A stretch of 64,000 bases of DNA from Aotearoamyces nothofagi (lineage: Eukaryota; Ascomycota; Leotiomycetes; Leotiales; Tympanidaceae), in contig JADDTR010000042.1 in NCBI GenBank assembly GCA_015345905.1, positions 1-64,000 of the forward strand. Reading direction: 5' to 3'. Below, piece by piece: positions 43,662-53,737 of this stretch; the first letter of the stretch is position 1; each line of letters opens with the position of its first letter. A program made the translations under genes and the position numbers. The notes beneath the pieces were generated by a model. It was given only the letters and a program-made list of their open reading frames with translations. It searched no databases and was not told the origin of the DNA.

Positions 43662-44702
43662 TCAGGCAAGTTGTAGCTCCAACGCTTCCAACACCTTGAC
43701 CGTCTCTCTCACCGTACTCTTCAAGCTCTTGATCCCGCCTTCGAACTGTAGCGCCCTCCTCCTCGCCTCCTGCAACTCTTCCGTCCACATCTCGGCTTTT
43801 AACGTGAACGTTCCTTGCTCCATTGTTGCCTTTGCTTCTTGCCTCTGAGTGCGGAGAACCTCCCGTTGTATATCTGGTGCTTCCTGCCCAAGATCTTTAT
43901 ATTTAGTTTCTACGGAAATTGTCTTGACAACAATGTCCGTATATATAATGTCATTGGCCTTCAAGATTGGTTGAGTACGTCTTTCGATAGATTGGTATAT
44001 CTGAAGCCATTCTGGGATGTAGTAGGAGAGGCCTGATACTTCTTTGGATACGCTGCTGAGTGAACGTGTTAAAACCAAAGCTTCAATAGAGATCCAATAC
44101 ACTTAGTAGCGGAATCTTTCCCTCCTCCCGAGGCGATACTGTAGCAGTCTCAGGAACCAAAGACAAGTTGGCGCCATTGACACTGTTTGCCTGGAATCCG
44201 CTGGAATATTGAACAAAAAAAGCACATCCTGCCTCATTTTCAGATCGACATTTATTCTCTTGACGTCGTAGCATGAGATATCTCTTGTTTTGCGCTGTTC
44301 AAAGCATGATCTGCATTTGACTGATAGTCATGCAGATCCGAAGAGTCCCATCCCTCGAGAAGATGATCAACATGCGGTTCAAACTCAGGACGATCTAAAC
44401 AAGACATCAAATACTAGAAAACGTCATGTCTTTGTAATCTCTCCTTCTTAGGAGGACAGACTAGAGTATATAGGAAGCTTACGTCGTTTCGACTGAGGGT
44501 CTTCGATGACGTCTTCCGACCGACGCTTACTGAACTGGCTGGGGGTTATCTGGGGCAGTGGACAGGACTTCCGAGCGCGGCCTGCTGGATCTTCAATTGT
44601 AGAAGACGGCAGACTAGGTTGCTGCTGGCTAGTCGACCCATCTTTGCTGACTTTCCGAGGACGGTTCGTATCTATGTTATCTCGAGCTGCTACGCCCTCC
44701 AA
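43662..44702 (-). CDS. Unresolved multi-exon hypothetical gene with coiled coil
   Basis: I do not recognise this gene and could not solve its exon structure. From the 5' side there is a basic disordered stretch (...PSQFSKRRSEDVIEDPQSKR), a well-formed intron (donor GTAAGC near 44482, acceptor TTGTTTAG near 44397) and an acidic exon reading HRPEFEPHVDHLLEGWDSS, which ends at TAA near 44252. Further on, a 3' part (43662 to about 44060) encodes a charged helix, YYIPEWLQIYQSIERR through LKAEMWTEELQEARRRALQ to LEALELQLA, likely a coiled coil. A splice with donor GTGTATT and acceptor TTCACTCAG leads into it. No ATG is evident at the left end of the frame. It may be a small nuclear protein gene, two genes, or one decaying gene. 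Confidence 0.35.
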
Positions 44703-44948
44703 AGTGCCCCCCTCCTTAAATAAGTGAGGCTTAAGCGCTACGCGATTATGTTTAGGAATTGTTGTCTACCTAGAAGCTGTGGTCCGCTCTAATGATTAAT
44801 ATACAGAAGGACAGTCCTAGTTATTCCTTCGTAGACTTTATATCCCACCACAATCGGATATTTACAACTAACAAACATACCACATCCCATATCAACGTAT
44901 CATACATGTTTATATACACAGTCATCCCAGTCCCCAGCCCCCGCAAAC

Positions 44949-46794
44949 TCACAGTGCCTTTTGTTTCCCCTTTAACCTTCTTCCCGCCTCCTCACTTTTA
45001 GCAAACAATCCACTCTCAGCCACCAAGCTGCCCACACACCACAAATAGCAGACCCCGAATCCCACAGCTCCAATCCCAACATTTGCCACAACCCAGAGGT
45101 CGGGGAGATGCACTGGCGGTAGTGCAAATGCCTCGAGGAAATGCCATCCGATCATGACGGCGTAGAAGCCGCCGTGGATGACGGTGGTGAGATGTCCAAA
45201 CCACGTACTTGCTGCTTTGTTTGTGTATGCATCTAGTGATGTCGGAGGGAGGCCAAGGAGATACGCCCACAGAAGCGAGAGAACAAAATATGGTACCCGT
45301 AGGTCAACGCGCTCGAGTAACGGAAATAATGTCCATACCCCAAGCAGATTCGCGAAGCCAACCCAAGCTCGGGTGTATCTTCCCAAGCCGTCTTTTCCGG
45401 CTAAGAGGATGGTCATAGGTAATAACGGTAATAGAATACTCTTTTCGTGGACTTGAAAACTGAATAGAAAGAATGCCCATGCTGTAGATGCGAGAGCTAG
45501 AGGCAATAGTTCTCTTCGTGGTCTCAAAAATATGACGAGACAAGGAATCGAAATTCCTACGAGAGTTGCGACTAGTGACGCGCGTTGGAGTAGGTTAATT
45601 GGATAAGACTTTAGCTTTATGGCGACGTTGAGAGCACACCAGAAGTTGGCAACCTTATCCTCGAAGAGGCCCCGAGAGAAGGGAAAGACACGATGAAGGA
45701 GCTGAGCGGTCTGTTGGATGAGGGGATAATACCACGCCTTGCTATTAATCATGTACGAAAACTCCGAGAATATCGGTAACGGGCCTGCATAACCATGTAA
45801 CTCGGGCCGTGCGTCGATACCACGATAGTTGTCGTACAGGCCACCAAGGAGAAGAGGAAGGACGAGAATGGCAAACGATAAAAGGGTTATGACGCTGATG
45901 CCTAAGAGGCGAGGGATGTTTGTTCTTGGGAACAGACTGGCACCGAGGAGGTAGGCGAATATGGCAGGCGCGTAGTATAGTGCCATTTGCTTAAATCCCA
46001 AAGCAAAGACGAAGAATACGCAAGCCCAGAGCAATCGACCAGAAACAATGCTGGAAATGCTAGCAAGAACCAATCCTAGCATGACCGTATTGTACTGGTA
46101 GTGGACGTGGTCGATCAAGATGGTGGAGGGCTGCATGAGAATCGCAACGAGTGCTACGGATGCATCCCAGGTATGGGCCCCATGAAGACGACCAAACCTA
46201 CGCACAAAGACGATAGTAGCAGGTATGTAGATGAAGTATTCTGAAATAATGACCGTGGCTCGCATAAACACCTTCAGAGCCTCGTCATCCAAGCCTCGAG
46301 ATGTATGTAGAGCAAACCACGCCGGGTTGATGAAGCTCCCGATCTTTCCAAGAACCCAGCTGTGATATGCGGTCAAGGGCGGGTAGTCCAGTCCCCACCA
46401 CTCGAGGTCATGGAAGTACCATTGAGAGATGGGCAATTGCGTCGTTATCTCCATCCAGTGCCGTTGTGCTTCGTAGTCTCCGTACATAGGGGGATCCTGG
46501 AATCCTAGGAACACCCGTTAGCATTTCTCCCAACTCTAGCTGTCGTGTCCACTCACCAGAGTACCCCCATAATCCGGCTGCCCACCTAAACAGCCCTACC
46601 GCCATTAAAATCAACGGCAGAATTTCCCATTGCGACACAGAACCACGAGCTGGCCATAGAAAGGCAGCTAGAGGATAGGTAGGCTTATTCATAGCCGTGC
46701 TTGCCCTCATGCTCCGTTCTGGTCGTGTGCTGAACACATCGATTCCCCCTTTCTTGACCTTCCGCCGCGGTTTATGAGGCGAAGGTCCTACCAT
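44949..46794 (-). CDS. ALG6: Dolichyl-P-Glc:Man9GlcNAc2-PP-dolichol alpha-1,3-glucosyltransferase
   Basis: Exons 46794-46557 and 46504-44949 give 597 aa. The 52-base intron (GTGAGT...TTCCTAG) joins LWGYS to GFQDPPMYGDYEAQRHWMEIT. The enzyme adds the first glucose to the lipid-linked oligosaccharide in the ER lumen during N-glycan assembly. ALG6/ALG8 signatures include DLEWWGLDYPPLTAYHSW, DHVHYQYNTVMLGL, ALGFKQMALYYAPA and FQVHEKSILLPLLP. These match ALG6 rather than ALG8, whose WGLDYPP equivalent differs. About ten to eleven membrane helices are visible, and a short basic cytosolic N-terminus precedes the first. The frame and length fit fungal orthologues. Confidence 0.9.
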
Positions 46795-47157
46795 TCTCAC
46801 CGGAATGAAAGTATGTTCGAGGTAATTCGCATTTTAGTGTGCACAGAAAATAGTTCTATCGCCGCGTGTATAAACGTGTAGTTATTTCTAATGCCTGAGG
46901 CCACAATACGGAGACCATCAGTCCAAAATATGGGCCGATGATTTTGAGAATGAATGTCTAAATATTTCTTATATTCCTGTATATAGTTTAATGTTATGTC
47001 CGTATTCCCAGAATATATCAAACGCCAACAAAGATATGCACCAATCCGCCCCTCAACCCGTTACAAATGCAAACTCCAACTCAAACCGACCTCATTTGAG
47101 TTCGTGTCTTCATGTGGGGAGTCAAACATTACCTAGGTCCTCCAAATAAACCGAAAT
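46795..47157. other. Short gene-free interval
   Basis: AT-rich sequence between the ALG6 start and the 3' end of the next minus-strand gene. It should hold the ALG6 promoter; nothing specific is seen. Confidence 0.5.
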
Positions 47158-48459
47158 CTAGACAGCAATACCTCGACTACCATTTGGCCAACGGAACCTT
47201 CTTATCTCTCCAACAGTTTTTATTGTTCCTTTGCCGCAGGACGCACTGTCAGAAAGACTATTCAAGGTCTCCTGCCGCCCGACTTCCCTGCCCATAGCAT
47301 ATCCTGCAGAAAAACCAACCACGGAAACGAGAACTACGACACCAGCACTAACCACCCAGGTCAGGAGAGTAGGGCTGATCATAGCCTCTTCTACAGCAGC
47401 CATTCTCTTCTTCTTAGATGTCCTAGATTGTATGGAAGGCTTGCTTGTAGGTACTTTTCGCTTGCCTTTACCAGCATCTTGGGATGATATCGACGGGCTA
47501 CTGCGGGGACGCGTGCTAGGCGTGATAGGTTGCGAGATCATTGGAGAGGTTCCCATCAACTCTGATTCAGGCACCAAGCGTATACCTGTGAACTCATTAC
47601 GAGATGAGGGTCCGGGGCCTGTAAGGTTGTTCTGGCTTCGTTTAGGAAGACCTCGGGCAGCAGCCGCACAAGATAATAAGGTTGTCAGACTCGCACGAAG
47701 AGCTGCATCGTTGTCTGCCTGATGAGCGGGTGATATTGCGTTAAATGGACCATGTTGTTGTTGTTGCTGTTGGGTTGAGCGATTTGGATATGAAGAAGCC
47801 CGTTGCTGGTGCGACGAAAGAGAAGGCCGTTGAAAGTAAGATTCAGGGACCGATTGCCGTTCAGAATTTTGTGCCGAAGGTGGATGAGAGAAAGCATTTG
47901 GTTGCGGTGTAAATGTAGGTTCATCTGTCACTCGTCCTAATGCAGTGGCGTTCTCATCGTCGTCTGAGTCGGACGCCATATCATGTGGATGTGGAATAAT
48001 GGCAGGCACTCTTGTGAAATATGGGACATGCTCATTAGAACTTGTCATGATATGGTCCTCCTCACTTTCACTCTCGCTTTCCTCGTATTCCTCCTGGCTG
48101 CTTGTGCTTGCCTGTCGAGGTAGCGTTCCATTGCGAGATGAACGGCCTAGCTGTGATCGTCGCCGGCGCCGAATAGCAGAACCTCGCTGGACTCGTAGGC
48201 CGGTGGTAACAATCTCATCGCCTATGGAAGAGAGGGAGGATGAAGAAGGTTGCGAGGATATTTCGACCCATGATTCTGCCATAGCTAGTCAGGCAAAGGA
48301 CGACGGAGTAACTTGATCAAGCATACCTTCATTGCGCAGTCGTTGCGCCGCATAAGCTGAACGTGTAGCACTTCCTCCACGCTGAGTGCTCTGTCGACTC
48401 TGTCCCAGATCTGCTGCCGCGGACTCACTACTGGCGTGGCCAGGTAGGCGGGATGTCAT
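47158..48459 (-). CDS. Single-span membrane protein with possible Atg8-interacting motif
   Basis: Exons 48459-48327 and 48284-47158 give 419 aa. The 42-base intron (GTATGC...GACTAG) places AMAESWVEISS after RLRNE. The N-terminal 300 residues are disordered, with acidic (ESESESEEDH), Ser-rich and Gln-run (QQQQQQ) parts. A conserved helix AALRASLTTLLSCAAAARGLPKR follows. One transmembrane segment lies near the C-terminus (LLTWVVSAGVVVLVSVVGFSAGYAMG) with a short tail. ESWVEI matches the W-x-x-I/L Atg8-interacting motif with an acidic residue before it. A disordered region with such a motif plus a C-terminal membrane anchor is the design of selective-autophagy receptors such as fission-yeast Atg43, but sequence kinship was not shown. 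It is otherwise a conserved unknown. Confidence 0.7.
47747..47772 (-). repeat. Gln-coding trinucleotide run
   Basis: CAA/CAG repeats on the minus strand encode six glutamines in the disordered part of the membrane protein. Confidence 0.8.
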
Positions 48460-49068
48460 AGTGCTACGCTGGGCGGGTATCGTCCTATGATAAACAGTAT
48501 TTTATGATCATAGACTCTTCAGTATACAAAGTACAGCGATTGACTGCCGACGAATTTAAGAGCTCCGATATTCGCAATGAGATGCGCAGCCAAGTTTACG
48601 CTGACCGCTCTTCGCTTTGTTGTCTTTGCCCTGCCGTTAGATCCCCGCAATTCGGGCCTCGAGGATAGGGTCGGCCAAGACGAGGCAGAGCAGGCAGGCA
48701 ATATATATAGAGCGAGAGAAATAAAGATGGCAAGGAAGTACGACGCTATGTTGAGGACAACAAGGTCTTGGGTCTTGGAATGGTAGAAATGGGGGTCAGA
48801 TGGATGGGTGAGGGTTCTCAGCCCGGGTGATATGGTTGGTGCAGTTGGGCAGCCAGTCTCACCCCCTCCGAGCTGTCACCGCGTGCCTTGCTGGGACGGC
48901 GGGCCAGTGAGGGCGGAAGTGAGGGGCTGATTGCGGTGATTCGGCGATTCGGTGGGACGATTAGGTCGCTACGGGTGCTGAGGCAGGGCGATAAGGGACG
49001 CCCAGCGGGCGCGTTCCAGCGGGCCCAGGCCGCTGCCTCGCCTAGGCGGTCCACTACAGCGCATGCTG

Positions 49069-49100
49069 TACAGACAGTACAGACAGTACAGGCAGTACAG
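49069..49100. repeat. 9-base minisatellite (CAGACAGTA)
   Basis: Three to four copies of CAGACAGTA/CAGGCAGTA. The unit is close to the CTGTACTGTA motif seen near 14610 and 30960-32090. Confidence 0.85.
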
Positions 49101-49120
49101 AGCAGCACCGGGCGGGGTGG

Positions 49121-49159
49121 TATACAGGGCTGTATACAGGGCTGTATACAGTGCTGCAG
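49121..49159. repeat. 12-base minisatellite (TATACAGGGCTG)
   Basis: Three copies of TATACAGGGCTG, the last with GTGCTG. Confidence 0.9.
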
Positions 49160-50105
49160 ACACTACGCTTCACTACACGACAGCAGCCCACCGCGGTATG
49201 CCAGCAGCATACGGCCTCTGGCGATGGCACCTACGCCGTACGCCACAGGCCGCAGTAGACATCGGGCGCTTCCATTCGCATCAACGCCTGACATGGCATT
49301 TGGCACGGATGGAATGTGCAAACATGACGAGAGCGCACCTCGCGGTGGGGTTCCTACGCTAGCTGTGAAACAGTTTTTGTTGAGGGCATCGTGCAACACT
49401 TATAACAGATCCTGAATACCGTGTAATGCCAATAGTGGGTGCTCTCTGTGCAGGGCGCAGGCCCAGGGTCCGTCTGGCCAGGACTCGAATTCCAGAAGTG
49501 CCGCGTCCGACGCGAGAGTGGTGCCGAGAGAGAAAGAGTCGTTCCAGATAGTGGTGCCAGCCTGCAGCTGTCCGCCAGCATCACCCGGCCCGCCCTTGTC
49601 CAGAAGCGGGCGCGCCTGCAGGTGATCTGAGGGCGCCACGGCCTGCGTGATCATATCGCCAGCCAACCACAGCCCTGCCCCTCCTTCCTGCCAAAAATAG
49701 CCAGGGCGTACAGGACGTGTAGATCACGTGGTCTTCTCGGTCAGGATCCCTTCGCCTTGTTCTGCCTGTACAATACAATACAATACGTCTCTACCCTGCT
49801 CTGTATAATCGGTAGTTGTTGAGCTATTCCTAACTATAGACGGAGCCCATTAGCCGGTCTCTCTATTTTCCACGAGAATAAAGCAATGAAACAAGCAGGG
49901 CCTATATAGAATCATAGCTCATCACAAATTCTGAAATTCATGTGGACACATGTAGAGTTTGATTTGCTGTTGTTGCTGATAATTCTATGATATCGCTATG
50001 TGGTATTGTATTTCTATCGTCTCATCATATATGCCAACGCCAGACCATCGTCATTCACCGGCAAAACAAAGAGAAAAAAACCCTCATTCCATTTGTTGGT
50101 ACATG

Positions 50106-53100
50106 TTACACGCCATTCTTTCTCTTATCTGCTTCTCTCATGTCATATTCCTTCTTCATGCAGAAGAAGTCAAGATCGGTTTCATCTTCGGAACTCTGCA
50201 TCGCCTTGAACTCTTCTGTTCTAGCCTCGCGACTCTTTCCCCAGAAGCACTCGAATCGGAAACGCACGAACTTCATCGGATCCAGGTCAGACCACCAGAC
50301 AGTGACCTCGTCACCGTTCCGAAGCTCACCCCAGTACATAGGTCGGTTCCAGTCATTCTTGCAGTCAAAGCTGTCTAGCTGCACGCCGTTAACTTTGATG
50401 CCAATGGTGGCTTTAGTGGCGATCCAGAACGACAGGTCTTCTTGTGAGCTTGGCTCAAAGGCAGTGGTGGCAGAAAACCCGGGGCTCCAGGCTGTGATTT
50501 TTAACGCATTCTTTGGGACGCGGCTTTCTTTAGTATCGTGGTAGATAATAGTATTATATTTGCTTCGACCCCATGTCGTGTGGCTCTTTGTTAGGTTCAA
50601 GGTGATAGGAAGTGCGGAATCTGGGGTTGTGACAAGCTTAGCGAGTATATGATGCGGTGTCTGAAACTCTGCACCGTTTGTGGAAATCTCTTTAACAGAC
50701 GATGCGGAAGTCTCGATATTTTCCGGTTGAGTATGGAGACCCAGAATGGTTGTGAGGTCACCGTGGCTGAGAGTCGAGAGAGTTACACCACGCATTTCTT
50801 GATTTCCAAGCTTTCTGTCATCACGCTTCATTATTCGTTCACGCCCCCGATCAATTGCTGGCTCTGATTGAGCGCGAGTCTGGGCATCATGTTCAATTGA
50901 AGGAGTTCCTCTCTGGCTTCCTACAATCGCCTGGAATATCTTCTGGCCAGGTTTGAACTCCTCTCCATGTTGCTTGGCAATCTCCTTTGCCTCTTCATAA
51001 TCTGCCGTCCGCATGTCAGGATAGTCTTCGTGCCAAGTGCTTCTGTCTCTTGGGTCCCAGAATGCTTGCTTCGAAACTGCCATATCGATGACTCTGCTTG
51101 ACTTGACGCGCTTAGCTTCTGGTCTAGAATGGTCGCTGTCAGTATCACGTGAACGACGACGCATGCTGCGCATCGACTCTCTGAGGTCAGGAGTAGGTGG
51201 TCCTGTAGGTGCACCTGTCCGTGGGGATACTGCAGCAGACATGACAGGAGACGGCGAGTTCATCGCCAGAGCTCCAACCATCGATTCGGCTCCTAGAAGG
51301 CTTGGAGCAGTAATAGCACCTACAGCGAGTGACTTTGGTATCTGTATTGGAAGCGTGGTGGGTGCAGTAGCAGGCCGTTGAGAGAGCGCGTCTCCAGCCA
51401 TATTTGCATAGCCATTAGGCCGCTCGCTTTCCGTGTATAGTGATCTTGTTGTCTCGTTGCTGGAACCTGTTCCGTAATGACCAGCATCCGGCATAGGTAA
51501 ATTGAGATCATTTTGAGGGATCACTCCAGAACTTCCGATTATGGACGGGCCAACCTCTCCAAACAAGCGAGTATTGCCTTGCAAAGTCGGATGGCCCATG
51601 AAAGGGAAACTTTCATTAGAAGTGCTCTCGGCGGTTTTGAAGCTACTGGGGATCTCACGTTCGCGAGGTAGGTTCGGTGGTTCAACAAGATCAACACTAT
51701 CATTCTGACTATCGTCGATCACTTGGGGTTTATCGTGGATGCTCAGCTGAGATGTCTCGTGCTGGAGGTCGCCGTTTTCGTTGCCCCCACTAACCATATC
51801 AACTTCGTCGTCCTCATCCTCGTCGTCGTCAAATGATAGCACCACACTACCGTCGCCCAACCACGAACTATTTTCAAGCTCCTCAATCGTTGGCCGGTAT
51901 TGCGGACGGATATGGAGCATCGATCGAATGAAACGGATGCCATGGTCAGAGACGCCAGCATGTTGCAGTGGACGAATGTCAAGCGGCTTAGTCATGATAT
52001 TGTTGAGAAGCTCGTGGTACGAAGTGCCAGCCTTTGCGGGATATGGGGCACTGCCGCTGAGAGCATAAAAAAGCACACTAGCAAGTGACCACAAATCAAC
52101 TGCATGACCGTATCGTTGTGGTGGTAACGACCTCTTATCCTTGCCCCGAAAGTTACGCTTGCCAGTGGCATCATATTCTCGGTACTCTGAGTACACCTCT
52201 GGGGCGCAATAGAGTAGGGTCCCACAGAAGGTTCGTAGAAAGGTCTCATCGTTGTCGATCATCTTCGATAGGCCAAAGTCTGTGAGCTTGACGTGGAATG
52301 GTGCCGTGCTCTGGATAAGAATGTTGTCTGGCTTTACATCACGGTGAGTGATGTTCATGTTATGCAAGTACTTCAAGGCGCCAAGTAATTGAGAAGCCAT
52401 GGTCTTGACGGTGAGCTCAGTGAGCACCCCGTTTCCTGATATAAGACCGCCAAGGTCCCCATTTGGTACATATTCCATGACAAGGTATAGATACTCGTGC
52501 CAGTCAACATGTTCAATGTACTGGACAATGTTCGGCTTTCAGGAAGTCAGCGCCATAATATGTAGAATCTTTCCAAAAACTTACGTGTCTGATCTTTCTC
52601 ATAATTTTCATTTCCATGTCTACCTTCTGGTCTACAATTCCATTCTTCATGAAGCGTCTCTTCTCAAGCTCTTTGGCTGCAAAAGCAGTACCATCAAACT
52701 TTGCTGTCATGAGGTACACGGTGGCGAAGGCGCCTTTGCCAATGGCACCGACCTTGTTGTACTTTGATCCACCGCGCCATTCCCTGACCCGTCTACTCAA
52801 TTCCGATCCACTGTAGCCTTGGGTAACTTCATCTTTACCAGCGAAAATATCAGGCTACACAGTGTCAGGTAGTTCCTAATATTAGATATGAGAGCGTTGA
52901 CTTACCGCCTCTGTAACTGGTGTAGGCTCGGTACTGTTTTGGACCCTTGTAGCCTCCTTGGTTGTTCTGAGGTGACGAAGATTACTGAGGTAGTTCTGAA
53001 GGTTCTGTTGATACCTATCTTCATATTCTCCATCACGCTGTGGAATGCGAATGACGAAATTGAGGTCCTGGTCTTGGGAAGTCATGACAATTGTCACGAG

Positions 53101-53737
53101 GGACCCCTGAACGAGTTGATGTCTATAACCAGCACCATTTTCTTTCTCCTTGGCAGCTAAAAGATTTCCTTCAACTACAGTGCCATTGGTTGACTGATCT
53201 TCAAGCATAACGACTCCCCATTCGTTGATATAAATTCGAAAGTGTACATTGCTGATTCTCTTGTACACGTCTGTAGCGCCAATGACAAAGTCACATCTTT
53301 GGGCATTGCGACCGAAGCGGAAACCACCCAATGGCTCCTTGAGATTGGCGGAGAAGCGCAATGCAATATCGCGTGAGAGCAGGCCTTTAGAAGCAAGCTC
53401 AAATGTGTCGGGCTCGCTATCAAGCTCGCCTCGAACCTTTATGGGAGCGCCAGTGTTGCTGACCGTGTGCTCAGGGGTTTCGTTGGCAATGGTGGCAGTG
53501 GCTTGGTAAGCTGCCAAAGATGCAGGGTGAAGGATACAAAAGATATCGGTAAGGTCGTCATCATCGAGGCCCGAATTATGCTGTCCAAGACGTCGTGGGT
53601 CGATGACGAGCTGCGTTGCTACATAGAATGAATCGTAAGTCTCCAGCTGATTTTGGGGTGTGAAGGGGGGTAAAGAAATGCGCTTGAGCTGCGGCTGCAG
53701 TACCTGGTTGCGTGGGTTCCTCTTGCCCATCCTCCAT
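50106..53737 (-). CDS. FHA-domain checkpoint kinase, Rad53/Chk2 family
   Basis: Exons 53737-53704, 53618-52906, 52854-52585 and 52535-50106 give 1148 aa, all phases consistent. Introns are 85, 51 and 49 bases. The order is: N-terminal TQ motif (EEPTQPATQ), an FHA domain at about residues 105-190 (FRFGRN, SNVHFRI, DQSTNGTVV), the kinase domain at about 270-560 (GAIGKGAFATVY, AAKELEK, ITHRDVKPDNIL, LTDFGLSK, GTLLYCAPEV), a long disordered linker and a C-terminal FHA-like region near 985-1100 (TTWGRSKYNTIIYHD). Such kinases relay DNA damage and replication stress signals. The two-FHA layout recalls Rad53; Neurospora has two relatives, PRD-4 and MUS-59, and I cannot say which this is. ATG 53737 was used; the frame stays open upstream to 53803. 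Confidence 0.88.

Larger units (their letters stand above)
48460..50105. other. Gene-free GC-rich interval with minisatellites
   Basis: About 1.6 kb without a supported gene. It holds two short tandem arrays (49069-49100 and 49121-49159). The frames over the arrays are repeat-driven and not called. Confidence 0.5.

Noticed and set aside
47231-47722. 163-codon plus-strand frame opposite the AIM-containing membrane protein gene
   Set aside because: It is antisense to an open exon with clear features; no independent support.
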